A DNA stretch of 64,000 nucleotides, from assembly GCF_014337155.1 (NCBI RefSeq), contig NZ_CP060632.1, positions 310,001 to 374,000 of the forward strand, read 5' to 3'. This document shows, one piece after another, positions 16,716 to 25,300 of this stretch. Position numbers and translations under genes: made by a program. The notes below the pieces were generated by a model. It had not been told where the DNA came from. It saw only the letters and a list, made by a program, of their open reading frames with translations, and did not search any database. Numbering within the stretch: position 1 is the stretch's first letter; every line of letters begins with the position of its first letter. The stretch comes from Wujia chipingensis. Lineage in GTDB: Bacteria; Bacillota; Clostridia; Lachnospirales; Lachnospiraceae.

Positions 16716-18437
16716 ATGAAGGGGTTAGAGTTGAATGTAACAAAACAAAACGGAATGACATTGGTGGAGTATCAGCTTGGAGCAGCAGATGTCTATGACG
16801 ACAGAGTGTCAGACAAGGTTGCACAGCTCGGAAATATTATTCCGTTCCAGTACAAGGACGAGGATGGAAAGAGAAGTATTGTCTCTTATGTGCATCATGA
16901 CACTTCTCTGGAAGTGATGCTGCGTCAGACATTGAAGAAGGCAGATGTACTTGCAATCCTGAAGGGACTGTTGTGTGCATTTGAGATTGGTGCAGCAGGT
17001 GTGCAGATCTGTTATCTGGTACGCGATCTGAATTATATCTATGTAGATCCTGAGAGCAAGGCAGTAAAGTGCATTATGGTTCCTGTAAAGCAGGATCCGT
17101 TGGGACAGTCTGATATCCCGGATTTCTTCCGAAATATTGTGTCACATATGCGCTTTGATGAAGCAGACAAGGATGATTATGTAGCAAGAATCCTGACCTT
17201 GATCAATACGGATCATTATTCCAATATGAAATTAAAGGGGCTTGTAGATGCGGAGATGGAGAAACTTGGTCTCTTCTATACAAGAGACGAGGGACTTAAG
17301 AAGGAAGCGGATACAACCGCAGCTCCGGAAGTACAGAACCAGAATGTAAAAGTAAATCGTGTCGGCGTGATGAACAACATGCGTCCACAGGGTATGCCAG
17401 CGATGGGACAGCCAATGGGACAGCCGGTGCCACCGATGGGTGGACAGCCAATGATGGGACAGCCAGTACCACCGATGGGCGGACAGCCAATGATGGGACA
17501 GCCGGTACCACCGATGGGCAGACAGCCAATGATGGGACAGCCGGTACCACCGATGGGCAGACAGCCAATGGGGCAGCCGGTACCACCGATGGGCGGACAG
17601 CAAATGGGACAGCCGGTACCACCGATGGGCGGACAGCCAATGGGGCAGCCAGTACCACCGATGGGGCAGATGCCGAAGCCAGAAATGCCAAAACCACAGG
17701 CACCAGCACCGGAGGCACCAAAGCCAGAGATGCCGAAACCGGAAATGCCAAAGCCACAGGCACCGGTATCGGAGGCACCAAAGCCAGAGATGCCGAAACC
17801 GGAAATGCCAAAGCCACAGGCACCGGTACCGGAGGCACCAAAGCCAGAGATGCCGAAACCAGAAATGCCAAAGCCACAGGCACCAGCACCGGAGGCACCA
17901 AAGCCAGAGATGCCGAAACCGGAAATGCCAAAGCCACAGATGCCACCAATGGGACAGCGTCCAGCGATGGGTGGACAGCCGATGATGGGGCAGCCAGTAC
18001 CACCGATGGGTGGACAGCGTCCTCCGATGGGACAACCAATGATGGGGCAGCCGATGATGGGGCAGATGCCAAGACCACAGGCGCCACAGATGCAGAACGG
18101 CAACCTGATGGGACAACTTGGCGGTGCACGCCCGATTCCACACTTTGTGCGTAAATCAACTGGTGAGATCATCAATATTACAAAACCAGAATTTATCATC
18201 GGTAAGTCAAAGACGAAAGCCGATTATGCAATAGAGAACAACAGCGCAATCAGCCGGGAGCATTGTATTGTAATCCAGCGCGATGGCGTGAACTATATTA
18301 AGGATAACAATTCTACAAACCATACCTATGTAAACGGGGTAGAGTTGCAGCCGGGTAAGGAAGTGCTTCTGAAGCATAAGACAGAAGTTCGATTGGGAGA
18401 TGAGGAATTCACATTCCTTCTGAGAAAAGGAGAGTAA
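16716..18437 (+). CDS. FHA-domain protein with DUF6382-like N terminus and Met/Pro/Gln repeats (second)
   Basis: 573-aa paralogue of the preceding gene product. It has the same N-terminal domain (DLNYIYVDPESKAVKCIMVPV) and the same C-terminal FHA domain (IGKSKTKADYAI, SREHCIVI, NNSTNHTYVNG). The linker is replaced by two low-complexity arrays: MGQPVPPMGGQP repeats, then four near-identical 20-residue units containing KPEMPKPEMPKPQAP. No membrane segment is visible. It should bind phosphothreonine ligands, and the repeats probably form an extended spacer or a sticky, multivalent region. Ribosome site GAGGAGG. The stop codon is 1 nt before the phosphatase start. Confidence 0.85.
   Translation: MKGLELNVTKQNGMTLVEYQLGAADVYDDRVSDKVAQLGNIIPFQYKDEDGKRSIVSYVHHDTSLEVMLRQTLKKADVLAILKGLLCAFEIGAAGVQICYLVRDLNYIYVDPESKAVKCIMVPVKQDPLGQSDIPDFFRNIVSHMRFDEADKDDYVARILTLINTDHYSNMKLKGLVDAEMEKLGLFYTRDEGLKKEADTTAAPEVQNQNVKVNRVGVMNNMRPQGMPAMGQPMGQPVPPMGGQPMMGQPVPPMGGQPMMGQPVPPMGRQPMMGQPVPPMGRQPMGQPVPPMGGQQMGQPVPPMGGQPMGQPVPPMGQMPKPEMPKPQAPAPEAPKPEMPKPEMPKPQAPVSEAPKPEMPKPEMPKPQAPVPEAPKPEMPKPEMPKPQAPAPEAPKPEMPKPEMPKPQMPPMGQRPAMGGQPMMGQPVPPMGGQRPPMGQPMMGQPMMGQMPRPQAPQMQNGNLMGQLGGARPIPHFVRKSTGEIINITKPEFIIGKSKTKADYAIENNSAISREHCIVIQRDGVNYIKDNNSTNHTYVNGVELQPGKEVLLKHKTEVRLGDEEFTFLLRKGE
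17395..17940 (+). repeat. In-frame tandem repeats in the second FHA gene
   Basis: About 17395-17670: a 27- to 36-nt unit coding MGQPVPPMG(G/R)QP. It recurs once more around 17965-18060. 17701-17940: four consecutive 60-nt units that differ by only a few bases, coding APxxEAPKPEMPKPEMPKPQ. Such repeats are prone to copy-number change by slippage. Confidence 0.95.
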
Positions 18438-18438
18438 T

Positions 18439-19209
18439 ATGGAGTACATTGCAACATATCACACCGATGTAGGTACAAGAAAAGAAACGAATCAGGACTC
18501 TCTTGCAATCAAGGTTGTGAACACAAAAGAGGGAAATGTTGCATTTGCAATCGTGTGTGATGGCATGGGAGGACTCGCAAAAGGCGAGGTTGCCAGCAAA
18601 GAGGTAATCGAAGCATTTTGTACATGGTTTGATGACACGCTGGTGGATGAAATTCAGAATGGAACATTCACAGAGCAGAATCTTGTATCACAGTGGGATG
18701 ATATTATCCAGATTCAGAATCGCCGGCTTGGCGCATATGGAGAGGAAAATCATTTGCAGCTTGGTACGACGGTATCTGCAATCCTGTTGTACAAGGATCA
18801 GTATTATATTGTGCATGTGGGCGACAGCCGCGTGTATGAGCTTACAAAGACAGCGAAGCAGCTGACAAACGACCAGACATTTATCGCAAGAGAACTGGCA
18901 GCGGGACGTATGACACCAGAACAGGCAAAAATCGATCCGAGACGAAGCGTACTGTTGCAGTGTGTCGGCGCATCGCCGGTTGTTGAGCCGGAATTTACAA
19001 AGGGAACTGCAACAAGAAATGCAGTTTATATGCTCTGCTCAGACGGATTCCGTCATGTGATCACACCGGAGGAAATCATCGAGAAGATCGGACCGGGTGA
19101 GGCGACGGACGAGGAAAAAATGAAATATGGAGCAATATATCTGACAGAGTTAGTAAAGAACCGTGGGGAACGTGATAATATCACAGTAGCAATGGTTCGC
19201 ACGATTTGA
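18439..19209 (+). CDS. PP2C-family protein Ser/Thr phosphatase (first)
   Basis: 256-aa cytoplasmic metal-dependent phosphatase. Metal and core motifs are RKETNQDS, VCDGMGGLAKGE, VHVGDSRVYEL, MLCSDGFRHV and the terminal GERDNITVAMV. Length is that of the minimal PrpC/Stp class. It lies between the FHA genes and the kinase gene (17-nt gap to the kinase), so it most likely reverses that kinase's phosphorylation. Confidence 0.93.
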   Translation: MEYIATYHTDVGTRKETNQDSLAIKVVNTKEGNVAFAIVCDGMGGLAKGEVASKEVIEAFCTWFDDTLVDEIQNGTFTEQNLVSQWDDIIQIQNRRLGAYGEENHLQLGTTVSAILLYKDQYYIVHVGDSRVYELTKTAKQLTNDQTFIARELAAGRMTPEQAKIDPRRSVLLQCVGASPVVEPEFTKGTATRNAVYMLCSDGFRHVITPEEIIEKIGPGEATDEEKMKYGAIYLTELVKNRGERDNITVAMVRTI

Positions 19210-19226
19210 TTTAGAGAGGGTTTGCC

Positions 19227-21431
19227 ATGACGAAGGAAGGAACCGTACTAGACGGAAAATATGAAATTTTGGCAGAAGTTGGTCGAGGTGGTATGTCCAT
19301 CGTGTACCTTGCCCGTGATAAGCGTTTGAACAAGCAGTGGGCGGTCAAGGAGATCAAGAATGATGGAAAGAAATCCGCAAAGACGTTGCTTAAGGGATTG
19401 GAACGAGAAGCGAATATTCTGAAGAACGTAGATCATCCGGTGTTGCCGCGAATCGTAGATATCATCAATCAGGATGGAACGATCTACGTTGTTATGGATT
19501 ATATCGAGGGTGATACGATTCAGGATCGATTGAAGAAGGAAGGCGCACAGCCACAGGAGTTGGTGGTAGAGTGGGGCTTGCAGCTTGCAAGTGCATTGAA
19601 TTATTTGCACAACATGAATCCACCGATTATCTACCGGGATATGAAGCCTTCGAATGTCATGATCAAGCCGGAGGGCGGCGTAAAGCTGATCGACTTCGGT
19701 ACAGCAAAAGAGTACGAGATAGAGAACAATGCAGATACAACCGCACTTGGTACGCGAGGCTATGCGGCACCGGAACAGTTCGGTGATTCCAAGGGACGTG
19801 GTATCTACAATACAGATGCAAGAACAGATATCTATAATCTGGGCGCAACCCTGTACCATATCGTAACAGGAAAGAACCCATGTGAGCCACCGTATGAGAT
19901 CAAGCCGATCCGCGAGTGGAATCCGATGTTGTCCTCTGGATTGGAGAAGATCATCTTAAAATGTACACAGGCAGATCCGAACGACCGTTATCAGAACTGT
20001 ACGGAGCTGATGTATGCATTGGAGCATTACGATGAGCTTGACGACAGCTACCGGAAGAAGAACAAGAAGAAGCTTGGGCTTTTTGCAGCAACCGTGGCAT
20101 TGGCAGTTGTATCCGGTATCACAGCTGGAATCGGATATTCCGGGATGCAGCGGATTAAGCTGAACAATTATAACCAGTATATCGAAAATGGTATGAATTA
20201 CTGCCGGGAAGAGAATTACGAAGCCGGAACGGCAGAATTCAAGAAAGCAATCGAACTGGACGGCTCGGAAGAAAAAGCTTACGAGCAGTACATACAGGCA
20301 TACATTGATGCTACGAACAAGGCGGAGGAAGCCGGAACGGAATCTACGCTGAATCTGGATGATGCGTTGACGTTGGTTTCCAATCGAATCAGCAGTAAAC
20401 ATGGTGGTGTTGAGAAAAACAGCGCAGTGCTTTACAAGCTGGCACTTACTTATTTTGAGGAAGAGCGTTCTTACAGTCAGGCAGCCAAATATTTTGGCAT
20501 GATTGACGAGAAGGACGAGGAATATGGAAAGCTTGCAGGCTTTTACAAATCCATTTCCGAGCTGCGATCTGACAGTACGTCGGATGCATCAGAGCTGATG
20601 CAGGCGGTAAATGATTTTGCAACCTACAACGAGAACAACTTTACGAACCAGGAAGCAACCAAGTTCGTAAACTATCGTATTATCGGCGAGATTTACAGTA
20701 CAAACGTCAGCAAGGATGCGGAGACAAGCATCGCAGAACAGGCAAGTACGGTGATGGAACAGGCGGTTGCAGATCTGGACGAGTACACAGGCAATGATCT
20801 GGACGAAGAAGCAGTTATGGATATGAATTATCGTTACGACGATAACCTGATCATGATCTATGAGCAACTTGCCAAGGAAAATACAGATAATGAAACAGTT
20901 GCCAATGGATATTATTCGATGGCAATCAGTTATTGTGAAGACTATATTGGAATCCTGAAGATGAAGGTAGACAGCGATCCGAGCATTTCGCTGGGTGGTT
21001 CCTCTGTCAACGCGTATAACCAGTCTTATTACAATAAGATGATGACAGAAGCACGTTGTTATGACGCACAGGGCAAGACAGATGATGCACTCAAGATATA
21101 CGAAGCCGCAGAAAAGGTATTCGGTACAAAGAACGAGTGGAGCGACAACGTATATGCAGAGCATCTGGATTATCTGTATCGTCTGTGTGAGGCACAGGAG
21201 CAGGATCCGAAGCTTTGGACGACGAAGATTCCAGATCTGACAAAGAAGCTGATTCAGGTATTTGATGATGGTGGTAACGTGCTTGGCATCGACAGCAACA
21301 AAACATGGTACAAACGAAAAGATACGTTGCAGATGTTGAAGGACGGAAGCTATGATATCAGCGAAGAAGAAGCGACGCAGGCACCGGATGCAAATTCCGA
21401 TGATTCGCAGTCAGCAGAGATGGGAGAGTGA
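19227..21431 (+). CDS. Membrane Ser/Thr protein kinase with extracytoplasmic helical-repeat domain
   Basis: 734-aa Hanks-type kinase. The kinase domain (about 10-275) has the glycine loop GRGGMSIVY, the Lys in WAVKEI, the catalytic loop YRDMKPSNVM (Tyr replaces the usual His), LIDFGTAKEY and the activation-loop Thr pair in NADTTALGTRGYAAPEQF. One transmembrane helix follows (about 283-305). The remaining 430 residues are helical with TPR-like patterns (ENGMNYCREENYEAGTAEFKKAIEL), rather than PASTA repeats. The sensor domain is expected outside the cell. It probably phosphorylates the T-x-x-L tail protein encoded next. Confidence 0.92.
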   Translation: MTKEGTVLDGKYEILAEVGRGGMSIVYLARDKRLNKQWAVKEIKNDGKKSAKTLLKGLEREANILKNVDHPVLPRIVDIINQDGTIYVVMDYIEGDTIQDRLKKEGAQPQELVVEWGLQLASALNYLHNMNPPIIYRDMKPSNVMIKPEGGVKLIDFGTAKEYEIENNADTTALGTRGYAAPEQFGDSKGRGIYNTDARTDIYNLGATLYHIVTGKNPCEPPYEIKPIREWNPMLSSGLEKIILKCTQADPNDRYQNCTELMYALEHYDELDDSYRKKNKKKLGLFAATVALAVVSGITAGIGYSGMQRIKLNNYNQYIENGMNYCREENYEAGTAEFKKAIELDGSEEKAYEQYIQAYIDATNKAEEAGTESTLNLDDALTLVSNRISSKHGGVEKNSAVLYKLALTYFEEERSYSQAAKYFGMIDEKDEEYGKLAGFYKSISELRSDSTSDASELMQAVNDFATYNENNFTNQEATKFVNYRIIGEIYSTNVSKDAETSIAEQASTVMEQAVADLDEYTGNDLDEEAVMDMNYRYDDNLIMIYEQLAKENTDNETVANGYYSMAISYCEDYIGILKMKVDSDPSISLGGSSVNAYNQSYYNKMMTEARCYDAQGKTDDALKIYEAAEKVFGTKNEWSDNVYAEHLDYLYRLCEAQEQDPKLWTTKIPDLTKKLIQVFDDGGNVLGIDSNKTWYKRKDTLQMLKDGSYDISEEEATQAPDANSDDSQSAEMGE

Positions 21432-21436
21432 TCAGC

Positions 21437-22306
21437 ATGCAAAACGTATATGAGATATGTTTCTATGGCGGCTTGGTACTGGCGATTCTCCTTCTGATTG
21501 CGGCGATCGTGTTATTCATTGTATTGAAGATACCGAAGGTAATTGGAGAATTGACCGGAAGTGCTGCGAAAAAGGCAATGAAAGAAATGCAGGATGGTAC
21601 AGCGAGTCCGGGCAGCGTAGCGAAGAAAGAACAGGAAAAATACTACAACATGGGAAGTGGAAAGATCACTGCGAAGGAAGCGGTTTCTACGCGGGAGGAT
21701 CGTAAGGCTAATGGTAACGATTCCACCGAACTGTTGGAGAAATCAAAGAAGAAAGAAAAGAAGTTTGAAGAGACTGACATCCTTCGTCCGGGCATCAATG
21801 ATTATGATACACCGGATGATGGCGAGACAGAAGTACTCGGTTCAGGTGCGGATGATGAGGCAACAGATGTGCTTCGTGATACATCGGCAGGCGATGACGG
21901 AGCAACGGATGTACTTCGAAATGACGAAGGCGACGACGGAGCAACGGATGTACTTCGAAACGACGAAGGAGATGACGGGGCAACGGATGTACTTCGAAAT
22001 GACGAAGGAGATGACGGGGCAACGGATGTACTTCGGAATGACGAAGGAGATGACGGAGCAACCGATGTACTTCGGGGAGACGATGAGGATGCAACCGACG
22101 TTCTGCGGATGGACGATGATGACAGTGATGCAACCGATGTATTGCGTGCCGACGATGACGACAGTGATGCAACTGATGTTTTACGTGCAGATGATGACGA
22201 GGAAGGTACAAGCGTGCTGACAACCGGAACATTAGCGAAGAAGGTAAAAGTAATTTACAATATAGTAGTTGTTCATTCAGATGAAAGTATAGAGTCGGGT
22301 AGGTGA
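21437..22306 (+). CDS. Membrane-tethered protein with twelve T-x-(V/I)-L phosphoacceptor-like repeats
   Basis: 289-aa protein of no recognised family. One N-terminal transmembrane helix (GGLVLAILLLIAAIVLFIVL) is followed by a basic stretch and a long acidic cytoplasmic tail. The tail has nine exact TDVLR motifs plus TDILR, TEVLG and TSVL, mostly in 13-residue units DDGATDVLRNDEG. The motif puts a Leu three residues after each Thr, the position FHA domains read. Sandwiched between the Ser/Thr kinase and the surface protein, it looks like a multisite kinase substrate and FHA scaffold; this is inference. The ATG at 21437 has GGGAGAG at 8 nt and is preferred over a GTG at 21428. Confidence 0.75.
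   Translation: MQNVYEICFYGGLVLAILLLIAAIVLFIVLKIPKVIGELTGSAAKKAMKEMQDGTASPGSVAKKEQEKYYNMGSGKITAKEAVSTREDRKANGNDSTELLEKSKKKEKKFEETDILRPGINDYDTPDDGETEVLGSGADDEATDVLRDTSAGDDGATDVLRNDEGDDGATDVLRNDEGDDGATDVLRNDEGDDGATDVLRNDEGDDGATDVLRGDDEDATDVLRMDDDDSDATDVLRADDDDSDATDVLRADDDEEGTSVLTTGTLAKKVKVIYNIVVVHSDESIESGR
21892..22215 (+). repeat. 39-nt in-frame tandem repeats encoding TDVLR units
   Basis: Four to five consecutive 39-nt units (13 codons) with few differences, followed by three more diverged units of 24-30 nt. The Thr-Asp-Val-Leu-Arg core is kept in all while the spacers change from DDGA to DSDA or DEDA, which suggests selection on the core. Confidence 0.92.
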
Positions 22307-25300
22307 AAAAAAGGATGAAAAGAAAAGAAACAAAATCAAACAATTCAAAACACCCGGTAAAGAAGCTCATAGCATTATGGGTTGTCTTTGCTCTGCTGAT
22401 TGTACCATTTGCAAACCATGTCGGTGATAAGAATGGCGCGAAAGCAGAAGGGGGAAGTACAACTGGAGTAAAAACTGGCAATCTACAGATTGTGTCGGAA
22501 GAACCGAATGGGTTGAGTATTGAAGTGGATGATACTGGTGTAGTGGTTCCGCATACTGGTGAGACATATGAGAAAAGCGTAACTTTGATCAAGGATGCGC
22601 AGAAGGTAGGTAAGTTACAATTACCAGAATGCAAGACAGATGGTGGTGATGCGGTTGCGTTAGGTGCCGGATTTATGACCTTGGATAAGCAAATACAGTC
22701 AACACTTTCTGCTGGCGAAAATTTATTTCCTTTAACAGAAAATGTTGAGAATGATTTAGCAGCTAATGCAATTACTGAAGATCGAAAAATTGCAATTTAT
22801 GCAAGAATAGACAGTGCGGCAGATTGGCAATTACAGTATGTTCTTACTGTTAATTTTGTGGATTCTGCATTTACAACAGGTGCCGGACTGTATGCTGGAA
22901 GCATAAGTCTGACATCGGATTCATATGTCAGTGAAGCAACATTAAAGGCTCCAACCACAGTAGCTTCTATTGAGGGCGCGACAGTAAAATATTATGTAAA
23001 AATTGGATCAGCAGCAGATGAGTCTGAAAAAAAGGATATAAACAGTTATACATTTATTGGAGATACAATCAGTACTACTGAGAACAACCGTGGAAAACAG
23101 GTTTATGCATATGCGGCGCTGGTATCCAATGAGACACCTGCACAAGTGTTGGAGTACATCGAACTTGGCTCGACTCATATGAGTAACGATACACAAGCAC
23201 CAAATATTAGCTGTGAGGCTTCGGCTGTATCTTATCTGGATGAAGAGACTTCTGCTTATGCAACGATACAGAATAGGTTTATAGATGAAAATAGTGTTTA
23301 TTATGGCGTGGGCGACAAATACAAGTATGCAGTTACCGTTGAAGATCCAACAAAGGATGGCGAAGATACATCTGGAATTAAGAATGTAACAGCTACATTA
23401 AATGGTACATCTTTGACCGTGACATCTCCAGCTTCTGGTTCAAATGTATATACAATCGAACTTACAAAGGAGCAGGCAACCGGAGATGTTGTAACTGTAA
23501 CTGCAGTTGACAACAAGGGAAATTCTAAAGATTATAAGTGTCCAATCAAGATCCAGCAGGCGACAGAGGGAACAAAGGTAACCGGTGTTACATTTGTAGA
23601 TGATGATAGCTGGGATGGTTTAACAGAGGGCAAGATACTTTCACACTTGGCTGCAAAGAAGCAGATTAAGGTAACATTAGATTCAAATAAGAAAATTACA
23701 AATGTTAAACTTTCTGATGGTACGAAAGAATTTAATGCAGACGAGGTCGTATGTTCGGAACCTAGTACAACACGTGTATACACAGTTACAGCGAATATTT
23801 CAATTCCAACAGATTTGGAAGTTTCAGAGCTGTTAAATGCATTAGAGGTAAAGGCATATGCTGGTGATTCGGAGATTACGATTACCGGCACAAAGCAGAT
23901 TAAGAATATTTCATACGACGCAAAAGCACCAGTGATCAGTAATCCAAAACTTGAAAAAAGTATAGATAACGGAACAACATGGGTAGAGGTTGGTTCTGCA
24001 GCTGGAGATTTAGATAGTATCGTGACAGAACTAAATACGATTTACCGGTATGTGGTTACTGTTGCAGATGCAACTGGAGAAAGTGGTGTACAGGATGTGT
24101 ATGTAACACCAACGGACAAGTTTACTTATACTACGGGAAATACATATGTATATAATATTCCATCTGATCAGTTGAAGGTAGATATCTCATATTTCGTTGC
24201 GGTTACAGCATCGGATGTAGCCGGAAATGTATCAGATTCTCTGACACTTCGTGGAGTTACAAAGATTGATGATACCCTGCGCGTAGATAACTGTGTGATT
24301 ATAGATGCAGCTGGAAACGATGTAACAAGCGATGTTCTAGCAGGAAAGAATACAAATGAAAAATATCAGCTGGAAGTGACAGCAAGCTCTGCATATGTCA
24401 TTCAGAAGTTTGAACTGATTGCAGGCGGTACGAATGACCAGACAAAGGATGTAGCTGCCTCTGCAAATCAACAAGATACAAACAGTCATCGTTACAGCAC
24501 AACGGTGAAATTTGAATTGCCTGCTAAGACGAATATAAATGCACAGCTGGATAGTATGTATCTGAATGTGATAGATGGAAATGCACAGAAGATTCGTTAC
24601 CCACAGGATGCATCTAAAACGCTTGGTACAATTTTATATGACCGTACCAATCCAACTGTATCGGTGAATGTGGCAAACGACAGCACATGGTATAAGGAAT
24701 ATACAATCAACTATACGATTACTTCTGGTGATAATGGCGTGGAATCACCACTTGCAAATGCCGGTTATTCTCTGGCAGGAAGCAAGGCAAATGTAACAGA
24801 CAAGGAAATCGCATTGAATGGAACACAGACTTCTGTGAACGGAACGATTGCGATTCCGGAGTCAGCAGGAATTACAGGTACATCTCTTGTGTTTAATGCA
24901 CAGGATGCAAGTGAGAACCTGCTTCCAAACAATCTGTATAAGATCAAGGTCGATAAGACAAATCCTAAGGCTGAATTGACAGTCAATGGAAAGACAAACA
25001 TTACACAGCCATTGGATGGCGAGGTACTGATCAAGACAACGGTATCGGATAATCTGACAATCAATCAGGCGACGATCACAGTGAAGGGACCAGACACCGA
25101 TGTGACAACAAATCTGAGTGGAGCAAAGGAACTGGTAAATGTCAGCCAGGAAAACAGCTTCACATTGAATAACCTGATCGGCAAGAAAGCCGCGGATGGT
25201 GACTACACCGTGACAGTCAATGTGTCAGACAAGGCAGGAAACATTGATTCCAAGACGATGAAGTTCCGCGTGGATAACACAATCCCGGTTGTCACAGCAA

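Noticed and set aside
17701..17940. Four 60-nt tandem units, briefly considered as a CRISPR array
   Set aside because: Units are directly adjacent, have no unique spacers and are in frame inside a coding gene.
17232..18199. Three long minus-strand frames (about 287-307 codons) opposite the second FHA gene
   Set aside because: The tandem repeats of the FHA gene lack stop codons in all frames. Products are low-complexity (RHLWLW, GFGISGFG) with no start signals.
21795..22634. 279-codon minus-strand frame opposite the T-x-x-L repeats
   Set aside because: It is produced by the repeat unit read backwards (HRLHHC, RHHLR runs) and has no independent support.
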